Below, in pieces: positions 54,692 through 64,000 of a DNA stretch of 64,000 nt. This DNA is from Niveispirillum sp. SYP-B3756 (lineage in GTDB: Bacteria > Pseudomonadota > Alphaproteobacteria > Azospirillales > Azospirillaceae): the NCBI RefSeq assembly GCF_009495745.1, contig NZ_WIDQ01000006.1, positions 248,001 through 312,000 on the forward strand, given 5' to 3'. The notes under the pieces were generated by a model, which made no database searches, was not told where the DNA came from, and saw only the letters and a list, made by a program, of their open reading frames with translations. The position numbers and the translations under genes were made by a program. How positions within the stretch are numbered: position 1 is the first letter of the stretch; each line of letters starts with the position of its first letter.

Positions 54692-55291
54692 ATGCGATGC
54701 GGCACCGGTGCTGTTTCCCGCCGCCTGATCATTTCCGCCCTGACGCTGGCTGTGCTGGCGGGCGATGCGGCCGCCGCCACAGCGTTGCCGCCCAGCTTTT
54801 CCGCCGGTCTGGCGGGGCCGGTGCTGACCTATCTGCACCTGCTGGGCCTGTTGGGGCTGGGCTTGTGGCTGGATATGCAGGGCAAAGGCAGCCCCGGGAT
54901 CGGTGCCGCCCTGGCCCTGGTGGCGGGACTGCTGTTCGGCGTGCTGACGCGCTCGGGCATTCATATCCCCTATGCCGCCTATGCGCTGGAGGGCTCGCTG
55001 GTGCTGTTTGGCGGGCTGCTGGCCTTCACTGTTTCGCTGCCCAGGGTGCTGGGGCTGGTGCTGGCCGCCATTGCCGGGGCCCTGCATGGCATCGCGCTGT
55101 CGCAATGGGAGGGCGCGTCCAGCAGCCAATGGCTGTTCTGGCCGGGACTGGTGGCCGGCTGCCTGCTGGCGCTGAGTGCCGGAGTCGGCCTGTCAGCGAC
55201 GCTTTATCAGTTCGGCGGCGCGCTGGCTTCCCGTTTGGCGGGTGCGGCCATCGCACTGGTTGGCATTCTGTTGCTGCTCAACGTCATGTGA
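54692..55291 (+). CDS. HupE/UreJ-like membrane protein
   Basis: 199 residues: signal peptide, then about six hydrophobic helices. Layout (SAGLAGPVLTYLHLLGLLGLGLWLDMQG near the start, ALHGIALSQWEGA in the middle, terminal hydrophobic helix LAGAAIALVGILLLLN) resembles HupE/UreJ metal permeases, but several of the usual metal-binding histidines are missing. No hydrogenase or urease gene is nearby. GGAG 10 bases before ATG 54692 sets the start; an in-frame extension overlaps the transglutaminase gene. Confidence 0.6.
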   Translation: MRCGTGAVSRRLIISALTLAVLAGDAAAATALPPSFSAGLAGPVLTYLHLLGLLGLGLWLDMQGKGSPGIGAALALVAGLLFGVLTRSGIHIPYAAYALEGSLVLFGGLLAFTVSLPRVLGLVLAAIAGALHGIALSQWEGASSSQWLFWPGLVAGCLLALSAGVGLSATLYQFGGALASRLAGAAIALVGILLLLNVM

Positions 55292-55433
55292 TGGTCGCGG
55301 TGCGGCGATATTTTCGCCACAGCCCGGTGAAATCCTTTGCTCACTTCTTCAATGCACCGCTTTCTGCCGGTTGTTGCGCAGGCGTTCCGGTTGCGCCGGT
55401 GGCTGGCGGGGCGCACCATGGGGCAATTGAACC

Positions 55434-56576
55434 ATGAGCGATCGGATGCACCGCGCCATGCAGTTCCGCGCCGGACCCGCAGACACTTTTCCTGACCCGA
55501 TGCACGCCGCTGCGCCGTCAAGAAGACGGCTGCTGGCGCTGGGGGGGGGCCTTCTGGGGCTGGGTCTGGTGCCAGGGGCACTGGCCCAGCAGCCCGGCGA
55601 TCAGGTGCGTTTCTTCCAGATCGGCACGGCGACCACCGGTGGCACTTATTTCCTGATCGGCGGGCTGCTGGCCAATGCGGTGTCCAACCCACCGGGCACG
55701 CGCCCCTGTGACCGGGGCGGCAGTTGTGGTGTGCCAGGCCTGATCGTGGTGGCGCAATCCACCTCGGGTGCTGTGGAGAATGTCAATCTGCTGCGGCAGC
55801 GCCGGCTGGAATCGGCCCTGGTCCAGGCCGACATTGCCCATGCGGCGATTGAGGGCAAGGCACCGTTTGAGAAGGGGGCCTATGCCGACCTGCGCGCCAT
55901 CGCCAATCTCTACACTGAAACCATTCATCTGGTGGTGCGCGCCGACAGTGGCCTGAAAAGACCGAGTGATTTGAAGGGCAAGCGGGTGGCGCTGGGAGAA
56001 CAGGGTTCCGGCACGCTGGTGACGTCACGCGCCATCCTGGCCAGCTATGGCCTGTCGGAAAAAGCGATCGCCCCGCTGTATCTCAGCCCGGCGGCGGCCG
56101 GGGATCGGTTGGTGGCGGGCGAACTGGACGCCTTTGTCATTGTTGGCGGCTATCCGCTGCCGGCGGTGGCGGAGTTGGCGCGTCGCGTGCCGATCAACCT
56201 GTTGCCCTTCGATGATGCCAAGGGGGAAAAGTTGAAGAAGCGGCTGCCCTTCTTCACCGAAAGCCTGATCGACGCTGGCACCTATGAGAATGTGCCAGCC
56301 ACCAGCAGCCTGGGGGTGGGGGCACAATGGCTGGTGCGCGGGGATATCAAGCCACAGCTGGTGCATGACATTACGGCCGCCCTCTGGAACGACCAGACCC
56401 GCCTGCTGCTGGATGCTGGCCATCCGCGCGGCAAATCCATCCAGTTGCGCACCGCCCTCGATGGGCTGGCTGTGCCACTGCATCCGGGGGCGGAGCAATA
56501 TTACCGGGAGGTTGGGTTGACGGCGGAAACGGCGGCAGCCCCACAACCCGGTGAGGCGACCAAGGGGCCGCATTGA
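55434..56576 (+). CDS. TAXI-family solute-binding protein
   Basis: 380 residues with Tat-like leader (SRRRLLALGGGLLGLG at 29-44). TAXI TRAP-type binding protein: FFQIGTATTGGTYFLIGGLLANAVSNPPG (60-88), AQSTSGAVENVNLLRQRRLESALVQADIAH, LKGKRVALGEQGSGTLVTSRAIL. Members bind glutamate or other carboxylates for a fused TRAP permease, but no DctQ/DctM-type gene is adjacent, so it is an orphan. A Cys pair in CDRGGSC (92-98) is an insertion near the ligand site. Confidence 0.88.
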   Translation: MSDRMHRAMQFRAGPADTFPDPMHAAAPSRRRLLALGGGLLGLGLVPGALAQQPGDQVRFFQIGTATTGGTYFLIGGLLANAVSNPPGTRPCDRGGSCGVPGLIVVAQSTSGAVENVNLLRQRRLESALVQADIAHAAIEGKAPFEKGAYADLRAIANLYTETIHLVVRADSGLKRPSDLKGKRVALGEQGSGTLVTSRAILASYGLSEKAIAPLYLSPAAAGDRLVAGELDAFVIVGGYPLPAVAELARRVPINLLPFDDAKGEKLKKRLPFFTESLIDAGTYENVPATSSLGVGAQWLVRGDIKPQLVHDITAALWNDQTRLLLDAGHPRGKSIQLRTALDGLAVPLHPGAEQYYREVGLTAETAAAPQPGEATKGPH

Positions 56577-56678
56577 GCACCCCACCCAGGGGGCTGTGAT
56601 ATTTTAGGGCAATTGGCCCTCGTGCCCGGCGCGGTGGCGGCCTATACTGGCCGCAACCTTGCTGATGGCTGACCGTAC

Positions 56679-57143
56679 ATGAAGAAAATCATCATCCTTG
56701 TTTTGGCCCTGCTGGTGCTGATTGGCGCCGGTGCCGGTGCCTATTTCATGTTCCTGGCCAAACCGGCCGACGCTGAACATGCGGAAGCCAAGGAACCGGT
56801 GAAGAAGGTCCGCACCGGCCCGCCCTCCTATGCCACCATCGGCCCGATGATCGTGCCGGTAATGGGGCAGACCAAGGCGACGCAGAACATCATCATCACG
56901 GTCAGCCTGGAAGTGGATGATGATACGGTCCGCGATGAGGTGAGGGCGAAGGGCCCTCGCCTGATCGATGCCTATGTGCAGGCCCTTTATGGTTCCCTGG
57001 ATAAGGGGCAGGTGATCGATGGCCAGATCCTGAATATCCCCGCCATCAAGGATGAATTGAAACAGGTGACGGACAAGGTGGTGGGGCCGGATATTGTGCG
57101 CGATGTGCTGATCCAGTCGGTCAGCCAGCGCCCGGCCTATTGA
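56679..57143 (+). CDS. FliL-like single-span membrane protein
   Basis: 154 residues: one N-terminal membrane helix (IIILVLALLVLIGAGAGAYFM), an Ala/Glu/Lys linker, then a compact domain with NIIITVSLEVDDDTVRDEVRAKGPRLIDAYVQALYG. The domain layout and length match FliL-type flagellar basal-body proteins of alphaproteobacteria. No flagellar genes are nearby; it stands before hppA. A general stomatin-like membrane role is an alternative. Confidence 0.65.
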   Translation: MKKIIILVLALLVLIGAGAGAYFMFLAKPADAEHAEAKEPVKKVRTGPPSYATIGPMIVPVMGQTKATQNIIITVSLEVDDDTVRDEVRAKGPRLIDAYVQALYGSLDKGQVIDGQILNIPAIKDELKQVTDKVVGPDIVRDVLIQSVSQRPAY

Positions 57144-57301
57144 TCAAGGGTGAGAAACATATCGGATTGCATCATATCAAATCGATAGCATCGGATTGAT
57201 GTCGTTTCCTGTGCATGTCATGCTGAGCCCTGCCAGAGTGCCGCCGGCCGTCCGGCCCGTTCGCTTCAGAAGCGGCACCGTTCATAGGGTAAGGAAACGA
57301 C

Positions 57302-59428
57302 ATGATCATGCACGTGCTCTATTTCGTGCTGGCCTGCGGCGTGCTTGCCATTCTTTACGGGGTGGCGACGGCGCGTTCGGTTTTGGCGGCCAGCCCCGGC
57401 AATGCCCGGATGCAGGAAATCGCGCAGGCGATCCAGATCGGCGCCGGGGCTTATCTCAACCGCCAATATACGACCATCGCCCTGGTGGGCGTGGTGATCG
57501 CCATCCTGGTGGGGGCACTGCTGGGGCTGCATGTCGCCGTTGGCTTTGTGCTGGGGGCGGTTTTGTCGGCGGCGGCCGGCTATATCGGCATGAATATTTC
57601 TGTCCGCGCCAATGTGCGTACGGCGGAGGCGGCGCGCCAGGGTTTGGCCCAAGGGTTGTCGCTGGCTTTCCGCGCTGGGGCGGTGACGGGGATGCTGGTG
57701 GCCGGCCTCGCCCTGCTGGGGGTGGCCGGCTATTTTCTGGTGCTGACCAGCATGGGCTTCACTGGCCGACCGCTGGTGGATGCGCTGGTCGCACTGGGCT
57801 TCGGCGCCTCCCTCATTTCCATCTTCGCCCGGTTGGGCGGTGGCATCTTCACCAAGGGCGCCGATGTCGGCGCCGATCTGGTGGGCAAGGTGGAAGCCGG
57901 CATTCCGGAGGATGATCCCCGCAACCCCGCCGTCATTGCCGATAATGTCGGCGATAATGTCGGCGATTGCGCCGGTATGGCGGCCGACCTGTTTGAAACC
58001 TATGCCGTGACCGTGGTGGCAACCATGGTGCTGGCCGGCATCTTCTTTGCCGGCCAGGGGGTTTATCTCGACGCGATGCTGATCTATCCGCTGGCCATCG
58101 GCGGGGCCTGTATCATCACCTCCATCATCGGCACCTTCTTTGTGCGGCTGGGCAGTTCCGGCAATATCATGGGGGCGCTTTACAAGGGTCTCATCGCCTG
58201 CGGGGTGTTGTCGCTGGGGGCGATTGCCGCTGTCACAGCCTGGGTGCTGCCGGAAGGGTTCGCTACTCCGCTGGCCACCGGGGCCGGCGTCCGCTTCACG
58301 GGGATGGACCTTTATTACTGCGCCGTCATCGGGCAATTGGTGACGGCGCTGATTGTCTGGATCACCGAATATTACACCGGTACCGGCTATCGCCCGGTGA
58401 GGTCAGTGGCGCAGAGCAGCACCACCGGCCATGGCACCAATGTCATCCAGGGCTTGGCCATTTCCATGGAATCCACAGCCCTGCCAGCGCTGGTGATCTG
58501 TGCTGCCATTATTGGCTGTTATCTGCTGGCGGGCCTGTTCGGCATTGCCATTGCGGTCACCAGTATGCTGGCGGTGGCGGGTATGGTGGTGGCACTGGAT
58601 GCCTACGGCCCCGTCACCGACAATGGCGGCGGCATCGCCGAAATGGCCGATCTACCCAAGGAGGTGCGCGTCACCACCGACGCGCTGGATGCCGTGGGCA
58701 ATACCACCAAGGCCGTGACCAAGGGCTATGCCATCGGCTCAGCCGGTCTGGGCGCGCTGGTGCTGTTCGCCGCCTATCATGAGGATCTGAAATATTTCAT
58801 GGCCGATCCCACGGCCTATCCCTATTTCGCCGGGGTGGAGATCGATTTCAGCCTTTCCAACCCCTATGTCGTGGTCGGGCTGATTCTGGGTGGGTTGCTG
58901 CCCTATCTGTTCGGGGCTATGGGCATGACGGCGGTGGGCCGTGCCGCCGGCTCGGTGGTGGAGGAGGTACGGCGCCAGTTCCGGGAGAATCCTGGCATCA
59001 TGGCTGGCACCTCAAAACCCGATTATGGCCGTGCCGTTGATATGCTGACCCGCTCCGCCATCCGGGAAATGATCGTGCCCTCCCTGTTGCCGGTGCTGGC
59101 ACCTTTGGTGCTTTACGCCCTGGTGGGGGCGATTGCTGGCAAGGGGGCGGCCTTTTCCGCGGTTGGCGCCATGTTGCTGGGTGTCATTGTTACCGGCCTG
59201 TTTGTCGCCATCTCCATGACCTCAGGAGGCGGGGCCTGGGACAATGCCAAGAAATATATTGAGGAAGGCCACCATGGCGGCAAAGGCTCTGACGCCCACA
59301 AGGCGGCGGTGACCGGCGATACGGTGGGCGATCCCTATAAGGACACGGCTGGCCCAGCCGTTAACCCGATGATCAAGATCACCAATATCGTCGCTCTGCT
59401 GCTGCTGGCCATTCTGGCGCATCAATAG
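57302..59428 (+). CDS. hppA: K+-independent H+-translocating pyrophosphatase
   Basis: 708 residues, about 16 membrane helices. Pumps protons out of the cytoplasm by hydrolysing pyrophosphate. Substrate-site motifs [37 protein letters not shown], and the late [28 protein letters not shown], are complete. The diagnostic residue is Lys470 in GNTTKA: potassium-independent enzymes (Rhodospirillum rubrum) have Lys where potassium-dependent ones have Ala. AAGGAAA precedes ATG 57302. Single-gene unit with its own terminator. Confidence 0.96.
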   Translation: MIMHVLYFVLACGVLAILYGVATARSVLAASPGNARMQEIAQAIQIGAGAYLNRQYTTIALVGVVIAILVGALLGLHVAVGFVLGAVLSAAAGYIGMNISVRANVRTAEAARQGLAQGLSLAFRAGAVTGMLVAGLALLGVAGYFLVLTSMGFTGRPLVDALVALGFGASLISIFARLGGGIFTKGADVGADLVGKVEAGIPEDDPRNPAVIADNVGDNVGDCAGMAADLFETYAVTVVATMVLAGIFFAGQGVYLDAMLIYPLAIGGACIITSIIGTFFVRLGSSGNIMGALYKGLIACGVLSLGAIAAVTAWVLPEGFATPLATGAGVRFTGMDLYYCAVIGQLVTALIVWITEYYTGTGYRPVRSVAQSSTTGHGTNVIQGLAISMESTALPALVICAAIIGCYLLAGLFGIAIAVTSMLAVAGMVVALDAYGPVTDNGGGIAEMADLPKEVRVTTDALDAVGNTTKAVTKGYAIGSAGLGALVLFAAYHEDLKYFMADPTAYPYFAGVEIDFSLSNPYVVVGLILGGLLPYLFGAMGMTAVGRAAGSVVEEVRRQFRENPGIMAGTSKPDYGRAVDMLTRSAIREMIVPSLLPVLAPLVLYALVGAIAGKGAAFSAVGAMLLGVIVTGLFVAISMTSGGGAWDNAKKYIEEGHHGGKGSDAHKAAVTGDTVGDPYKDTAGPAVNPMIKITNIVALLLLAILAHQ

Positions 59429-59445
59429 GCAATGCGGCCAAAAAC

Positions 59446-59479
59446 AAAACAGGCGGCCCCGCCAAGGGCCGCCTGTTTT
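59446..59479. terminator. Bidirectional intrinsic terminator, hppA/bamE
   Basis: aaaacaggcggcc (59446-59458)/ggccgcctgtttt (59467-59479): 13-bp stem with A- and T-runs at its ends, so it works on both strands between convergent genes. Confidence 0.92.
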
Positions 59480-59505
59480 CGGTTCGGCGCATGAGGCGCG
59501 CGAAC

Positions 59506-59973
59506 TTACTTCTTCTTCTTGCCGTCATCCTTCTTCTTGCGCGACGGCTTGGACAGGTTGCTCAGCATCTGTTCGAAGAAGCCCATATCATGGCCTTCGG
59601 TCGGGGTGACGCGGGCAACCGGCGCCACATAGGCGGCCTCGCTGCCATCAATCTCCTTGATTTCCTGCACCGTGCCCTGATCGTCAAAGCGGATGCGCAC
59701 GATGCGCTGGGCCGTCACCTCCGGATCGAAGAAGGCCTCCTGCGCGGTGTGGCGGCCGATATAATACCAGGTCGATCCATCCACCGTGCCGGTGGAGGTG
59801 GGCGAGCCCAGCACATATTGCACCTGATCGCGGGTGGTGGTGCCCTGCTGAATCTGGGCCAGGCGGCTATCTTCGACAAGATTGCCCCTGACCGCAGTGA
59901 TCGGGCTGCACCCTGCCAGGGCCAGGCCGGCAAGGCCGGCGGTCAACAGCAGCGAAGCGTGGGTCTTGCGCAT
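59506..59973 (-). CDS. bamE: Outer-membrane assembly lipoprotein BamE
   Basis: 155 residues. Lipoprotein signal with lipobox LAGC (~19-22); SmpA/OmlA domain: IQQGTTTRDQVQYVLGSPTSTGTVDGSTWYYIG, IVRIRFDDQGTVQEI. Part of the BAM complex that folds outer-membrane proteins, fitting for a genome with many TonB receptors. C-terminal Lys-rich tail (RKKKDDGKKKK). ATG 59973 gives a standard lipoprotein leader; in-frame ATGs upstream (60003) are possible. Confidence 0.9.
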   Translation of the reverse strand: MRKTHASLLLTAGLAGLALAGCSPITAVRGNLVEDSRLAQIQQGTTTRDQVQYVLGSPTSTGTVDGSTWYYIGRHTAQEAFFDPEVTAQRIVRIRFDDQGTVQEIKEIDGSEAAYVAPVARVTPTEGHDMGFFEQMLSNLSKPSRKKKDDGKKKK

Positions 59974-60210
59974 GAACGGAGCATCTCTTGTCAAAATCAT
60001 CATCAGGAACCGGTGTCCCGGCTGCCTATGCACGAACCAGAGGGTAAGACACAAGCGGTCGCACCATGGGCCATGCTTGACGCCGGGGGCACCGCCCCCT
60101 ATCTGGCCGGTGACATTGGCACCGGCTTTGGCGCAATGTCAATCACTGCCCCTGCCATATTGTGGCGGTGGCCATTCCGTTGCCCTCAATCGCCACTTTG
60201 GAAGCCTTCC

Positions 60211-60738
60211 ATGTTGAACCGCCTGTTCAGGAAAAAGATCTCGGAACGCACCGTGGCAAAACTCTATGGCGCGATTGTGGAACAGGCGCGCCAGCCGGCA
60301 TTTTTCAGCGATCTGGGTGTGCCCGACACGCTGGAGGGACGGTTTGAGATGATGGCCCTTCATGCCTGGCTGGTGATGCGCCGGCTGGCCATGGGCGGCC
60401 CCGCCGTGGCAGATTTCAACCAGGCCCTGTTCAATTTCATGTTCGCCGATCTGGATTTCAATCTGCGCGAACTGGGCGCCAGCGACATGAAGGTGGGCGA
60501 ACGGGTGAAGGAACTGGCCAGTCACTATTATGGGCGTGTCCAAGCCTATGATACCGGATTGGCTGGCACCGACGCTGCCACGCTGGAGGCCGCGCTGGAT
60601 CGCAATCTTTATGGCTCCACCTTGCCGGAACCGGAGCATGTGGCCGCCATGGCCGCCTATGCCCGCCGCCAACTGGCCCATCTGGAGGCGTTCCCAATCG
60701 AGCGGCTGCTGGCCGGAGAGATTACCTTTATATCCTGA
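60211..60738 (+). CDS. Ubiquinol-cytochrome c chaperone (CBP3/UQCC1-like)
   Basis: 175 residues. FRKKISERTVAKLYGAIVEQARQPAFFSDLGVPDTLEGRFEMMALHAWLVMRRL is the CBP3 domain start; NFMFADLDFNLRELGASDMKVGERVKELA follows. Helps assemble the cytochrome bc1 complex. ATG 60211 is set by GGAAG upstream and by the family N-terminus; the open frame continues far upstream across bamE antisense. Divergent from bamE and 68 bases before the yceD-like gene, a common alphaproteobacterial order. Confidence 0.9.
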   Translation: MLNRLFRKKISERTVAKLYGAIVEQARQPAFFSDLGVPDTLEGRFEMMALHAWLVMRRLAMGGPAVADFNQALFNFMFADLDFNLRELGASDMKVGERVKELASHYYGRVQAYDTGLAGTDAATLEAALDRNLYGSTLPEPEHVAAMAAYARRQLAHLEAFPIERLLAGEITFIS

Positions 60739-60806
60739 GCGGCGTTCTACCGCCCGCCGTCCGCCCGCTTTATCGGGCAATTTTTCGTTCTAGCGGAGTT
60801 TCCATC

Positions 60807-61397
60807 ATGAACAGCCCATCCCACGCCCCCGAACTATCCCGCATCGTCATCGCCGACAAGGTGACCACGGCCGGTGGGCACGAGGTGGTGACGGCGACCG
60901 AGGCGGAATGCGCTGCACTGGCGCAGCGATTCGATCTGATCTCGCTTTCCGGTCTGACAGCCAAAATGCGCCTGCGCCGGGTGCGGGGGGAGTTCATCAA
61001 GGTTACCGGTGAGGTAACAGCCGACGTGGTGCAGCGTTGCGTGGTGACCCTGGAGCCGGTGCCTGCCCACGTGCAGGAAGATTTCTCCGCCCTGTTCGCC
61101 CCAGACCATCTGATCCCCAAGGAAGATGAGGAGGCGGAGAGCGACCATTTCCAGTATTTGGGCGGGGATGAGGATTTCCCCGAACCGATGCCGGGTGGGC
61201 GGATCGATATTGGCGAACTGGTGGCCCAGAATCTTTCCCTGTCGCTGGAGCCATATCCGCGTGTGCCGGGGGTGGAATTCACCCCGATTCTGGAGGATTA
61301 TGACCCGACCAGCCAGGATAATGGGGGCGATCTGCCGCCCGAGCCCCCCCGTCAGAACCCTTTTGCGGCCCTGTCCCGCTTAAAGAAGTCGTCATAA
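60807..61397 (+). CDS. YceD/DUF177 family protein
   Basis: 196 residues. Core LRRVRGEFIKVTGEVTADVVQRCVVTLEPVPAHVQEDFSALF with the conserved single Cys of DUF177, then acidic DEEAESDHFQYLGGDEDFPEPM and GRIDIGELVAQNLSLSLEPYPRVPGVEF. YceD proteins act in 23S rRNA accumulation and sit next to rpmF, as here. The tail FAALSRLKKSS is typical of the alphaproteobacterial form. Confidence 0.9.
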   Translation: MNSPSHAPELSRIVIADKVTTAGGHEVVTATEAECAALAQRFDLISLSGLTAKMRLRRVRGEFIKVTGEVTADVVQRCVVTLEPVPAHVQEDFSALFAPDHLIPKEDEEAESDHFQYLGGDEDFPEPMPGGRIDIGELVAQNLSLSLEPYPRVPGVEFTPILEDYDPTSQDNGGDLPPEPPRQNPFAALSRLKKSS

Positions 61398-61497
61398 TCG
61401 GGTTTCTTGCTTGCCCTGACACACCATATCCAGTATTCAAGCGCCTCTGTCCAAGGCGGCCCCTTGTTGGCCGCCTAAAACATTGTGAGTTACGATC

Positions 61498-61686
61498 ATG
61501 GCCGTTCCGAAGAAAAAGACCTCCAAGTCCAAGCGTAACATGCGCCGTTCGCATGACGGGCTGACCGCTTCCGCGTACAATGAATGCAGCAACTGCGGCG
61601 AGCTGAAGCGCCCGCACCATGTCTGCGGTTCCTGCGGCCAGTATGACGGCCGTGAAGTGACGCAGACCGCTGCTGCTGCCGCGTAA
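61498..61686 (+). CDS. rpmF: Ribosomal protein bL32
   Basis: 62 residues. [20 protein letters not shown] is the standard L32 start; CSNCGE and CGSCGQ (CxxC pairs, 31-34 and 44-47) form the zinc ribbon. A ggcggcc/ggccgcc hairpin (61455-61475) sits in the 100-base leader after yceD and may be a leader structure. Followed by plsX, the classic rpmF-plsX-fabH order. Confidence 0.97.
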   Translation: MAVPKKKTSKSKRNMRRSHDGLTASAYNECSNCGELKRPHHVCGSCGQYDGREVTQTAAAAA

Positions 61687-61731
61687 TCATTGCCGTTCCG
61701 GCTTCTCGCGGTATAGGGACCACGTACGCTC

Positions 61732-62814
61732 GTGACTGCGCGCTTGCGGATCGCCTTGGACGCCATGGGTGGCGACCATGCACCTGACATGGTCGTCGCC
61801 GGCGCCGACTTGGCGCGTGAGCGCTGTTCGAATGTCGAGTTCCTGTTTGTCGGCGATGAAGCGCGTATCAACGCGCTTCTCGACCGCCATCCGGCCCTGA
61901 AATCCATCTCCACCGTCCGGCACACGCCGGATTTCGTGGCCATGGATGCCAAACCTTCCGTTGCTTTGCGTGCTGGGCGCAGTTCCAGTATGCGGCTGGC
62001 CATCGATGCGGTGGCGGCAGGGGAGGCGGCCTGCGTTGTCTCCGCCGGAAATACCGGCGCGTTGATGGCGATTGCCAAATTCGTGTTGAAAACGCTGCCC
62101 GGCATCGACCGTCCGGCCATCGCCTCCATCTTCCCCACCTTGCGGGGGGAGAGTGTGATGCTGGATATGGGGGCCAATCTGGAATGCGACGCGGATAATC
62201 TCGTCCAGTTCGCTGTGATGGGCACGGTGTTCAGCCGGACTGTGCTGGGATTGCTGGAACCTTCCATCGGCCTGTTGAATGTCGGGTCGGAAGAGCAGAA
62301 GGGTCACGAGTCGATCCGTGAGGCCGCTGCGGCCCTGCGCGATACGCCGCTGGCCCGTAACTTTCACGGTTTCGTGGAAGGCAATGATATTGCTGCCGGT
62401 ACTGTCGATGTCATCGTCACCGATGGGTTCACCGGCAATGTCGCGCTGAAGGCGGCAGAAGGTACGGCCAAGCTTTACAGCGAGTTCCTGAAGCGAACCT
62501 TCGCTTCCTCGCTGCTGGCCAAGCTGGGCTATCTGCTGGCCCGTGGTGCCTTTGGCAAGCTGCGCCTGCGCATGGACCCGCGCCGTTATAATGGGGCGAT
62601 GTTCCTGGGCCTGCGTGGTATTTGTGTGAAAAGCCATGGCGGCACCGACGCCATTGGTTTCAGCAACGCCATTGCTGTGGCCGCCGACATGGCCAACCAC
62701 GGCTTCAACGATAAGATCCGCGATCAATTGGCGGTATTGCAGGCGGCGCTGGCCGCCAGTGCCGCCGCCAAGGTCGAGGCAGATGGTCAGGGTAGCGAGG
62801 CGGCGGTTCAATAA
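61732..62814 (+). CDS. plsX: Phosphate acyltransferase PlsX
   Basis: 360 residues. Converts acyl-ACP to acyl-phosphate for phospholipid synthesis. [11 protein letters not shown] at 8-18, [27 protein letters not shown]-like segment [13 protein letters not shown], and [14 protein letters not shown] are family signatures. The start is GTG 61732; no ATG is available before the conserved N-terminus. Its TAA overlaps the fabH ATG by one base, so the two are coupled. Confidence 0.96.
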   Translation: MTARLRIALDAMGGDHAPDMVVAGADLARERCSNVEFLFVGDEARINALLDRHPALKSISTVRHTPDFVAMDAKPSVALRAGRSSSMRLAIDAVAAGEAACVVSAGNTGALMAIAKFVLKTLPGIDRPAIASIFPTLRGESVMLDMGANLECDADNLVQFAVMGTVFSRTVLGLLEPSIGLLNVGSEEQKGHESIREAAAALRDTPLARNFHGFVEGNDIAAGTVDVIVTDGFTGNVALKAAEGTAKLYSEFLKRTFASSLLAKLGYLLARGAFGKLRLRMDPRRYNGAMFLGLRGICVKSHGGTDAIGFSNAIAVAADMANHGFNDKIRDQLAVLQAALAASAAAKVEADGQGSEAAVQ

Positions 62815-63788
62815 TGGCGATCCGGTCGATTATTCTGGGCTGCGGCTCCTATCTGCCCGCGCGCGTCATGACCAATGACGATCTGACCAAGATCGTTGAG
62901 ACGTCGGATGAGTGGATCAGCGAACGCACCGGTATCAAATCCCGTCATATTGCCGCTGATGGTGAAACCACCAGCGATCTGGCCTATCACGCCGCCGTTG
63001 CGGCCCTGGATCATGCCGGGGTGACGGTGGATGAGCTGGATTTGATCGTGCTGGCCACGGCCACGCCCGATAATACCTTTCCCGCTACCGCCACCAAGGT
63101 GCAGGCCCGCCTGGGCATGAAGCGGGGGGCCGCCTTCGATCTGCAGGCCGTCTGTTCAGGCTTCATCTATGCTCTCTCGGTAGCCGACAATTTCATCAAG
63201 GCCAGGCAGGCGCGCACAGTGCTGGTGATTGGCGCGGAAACTTTCTCCCGAATCCTGGATTGGACTGACCGCACCACCTGTGTGCTGTTCGGTGACGGGG
63301 CCGGTGCCGTGGTGCTGCGGGCCCAGGAAGGGCAGGGTACAGCGGCCGACCAGGGCATTCTGTCGACCCATCTACATTCTGACGGCAGCCACCACGATCT
63401 GCTCTATGTCGATGGCGGTCCCTCCAGCACCCAGACCGTAGGCCATGTGCGGATGCGCGGTCAGGAAGTATTCAAGCACGCTGTGGTCAATCTGGCCGAT
63501 GTGGTGCGTGAAGCCCTGGCCACCAATGACATGCAACCGTCAGACATTGATTGGCTGGTGCCGCATCAGGCCAACCGCCGAATCATTGAAGGGACCGGTC
63601 GCAAGCTGAAGCTAGACCCGTCCCGTGTGGTGATGACGGTTGACCATCATGGCAATACATCGGCCGCCTCTATCCCGCTGGCCTTGGTGGAGGCAGTGCA
63701 TGATGGCCGCATCAAGCGCGGCGATGTACTGCTGCTGGAAGCGATGGGCGGCGGCTTCACCTGGGGCGGCGCCTTGGTTCGTTATTGA
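62814..63788 (+). CDS. fabH: 3-oxoacyl-ACP synthase III
   Basis: 324 residues. Starts fatty acid synthesis by condensing acetyl-CoA with malonyl-ACP. Catalytic Cys in [13 protein letters not shown] (~110-116), His in [12 protein letters not shown] and Asn in [13 protein letters not shown] are all present, as is the N-terminal [17 protein letters not shown]. Begins inside the plsX stop codon (TAATG). Followed by ihfA about 106 bases on. Confidence 0.97.
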   Translation: MAIRSIILGCGSYLPARVMTNDDLTKIVETSDEWISERTGIKSRHIAADGETTSDLAYHAAVAALDHAGVTVDELDLIVLATATPDNTFPATATKVQARLGMKRGAAFDLQAVCSGFIYALSVADNFIKARQARTVLVIGAETFSRILDWTDRTTCVLFGDGAGAVVLRAQEGQGTAADQGILSTHLHSDGSHHDLLYVDGGPSSTQTVGHVRMRGQEVFKHAVVNLADVVREALATNDMQPSDIDWLVPHQANRRIIEGTGRKLKLDPSRVVMTVDHHGNTSAASIPLALVEAVHDGRIKRGDVLLLEAMGGGFTWGGALVRY

Positions 63789-63894
63789 TTCCCGCCTTTT
63801 GGCGACGCATCAACAACCGCGCCCAACTATCTGGAATTGACGCGCTTTCATCATGCAAGTACCGTCTAGGCTTTACTGCCTTGGGGGAAACGTC

Positions 63895-64000
63895 ATGAGC
63901 AATACCGTTACCCGTGCCCAGTTGAGCGAGGCCGTCTACCAGCATGTCGGCCTGTCGCGCAATGAATCCGCCGATCTGGTTGAAAGCGTGCTGGACGAGA
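63895..64000 (+). CDS. ihfA: Integration host factor alpha, N-terminal part
   Basis: Only the first 35 codons are inside the window: [35 protein letters not shown]. This is the IHF-alpha/HU N-terminal helix pair, and the fabH-ihfA order is the usual alphaproteobacterial arrangement. GGGGGAAA precedes ATG 63895. The DNA-binding arms are beyond the window edge. Confidence 0.9.
   Translation, partial: MSNTVTRAQLSEAVYQHVGLSRNESADLVESVLDE

Noticed and set aside
57196-57915. 239-codon frame overlapping hppA
   Set aside because: Out of frame with hppA and composed of Arg/Gly-rich shadow sequence.
1-64000. CRISPR array, prophage, intact insertion sequence or antiphage system
   Set aside because: No regularly spaced direct repeats, integrase, transposase, phage structural or defence-type genes were seen.

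Overview
The window reads as chromosomal DNA of a high-GC alphaproteobacterium, most likely a Rhodospirillales member close to Niveispirillum/Azospirillum. This is inferred from the conserved rpmF-plsX-fabH-ihfA block at the right end, a K+-independent H+-pyrophosphatase of Rhodospirillum type, a CBP3-type cytochrome bc1 chaperone, several large TonB-dependent receptors, and a beta-glucosidase locus laid out like the salicin (sal) locus described for Azospirillum (now Niveispirillum) irakense. There are no rRNA or tRNA genes, CRISPR arrays, intact insertion sequences or phage genes.

Left end (1-6840): the end of a leuC-like gene, leuD, and an isocitrate lyase/PEP mutase-family lyase, closed by a strong terminator; then a serine beta-lactamase-like hydrolase on the minus strand, a c-type cytochrome, a flavin monooxygenase, an Asp/Glu racemase/maleate isomerase-like protein and a PuuE-like deacetylase, closed by a second terminator. 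Together they look like a catabolic route for a ring or dicarboxylate compound that I cannot name.

Pectin island (6840-25510): two esterases, altronate dehydratase and tagaturonate/fructuronate reductase, a LacI regulator, uronate isomerase, KduI, KduD, a TonB receptor, two pectate lyases, a FAH-superfamily hydratase and an ExuT-like transporter. Pectin would be cut by the lyases, imported, and both galacturonate (UxaC, reductase, UxaA) and unsaturated uronate (KduI, KduD) converted to 2-keto-3-deoxygluconate; the kinase and aldolase that follow are not in the window. A conserved TGACACCGGTT element occurs five times, each time ahead of an island transcription unit, and is the likely operator of the LacI protein.

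Repeats and hydroxycinnamate cluster (25510-32013): dispersed hairpin-rich repeats surround a MarR regulator; then feruloyl-CoA synthetase, hydratase/lyase and vanillin-type aldehyde dehydrogenase (minus), and a divergent aromatic-acid MFS transporter. Two matching 15-bp sites in the divergent promoter region are candidate MarR operators.

Beta-glucan/glucoside locus (32024-43138): LacI repressor divergent from TonB receptor, GH3, GH30, GH3 and carboxylesterase, with a perfect gacaacgttgtc operator next to the promoter.

Peptide region (43185-52713): a tandem glycine riboswitch on the minus strand leads a TonB receptor and a tricorn-like S41 peptidase; an S46 dipeptidyl peptidase follows. The riboswitch-receptor-protease combination is the most unusual regulatory arrangement in the window.

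Right end (52840-64000): housekeeping and assorted genes: GST, transglutaminase-like protease, HupE-like membrane protein, TAXI-type binding protein, FliL-like protein, HppA, BamE, CBP3-type chaperone, YceD/DUF177, L32, PlsX, FabH and the start of IHF alpha.
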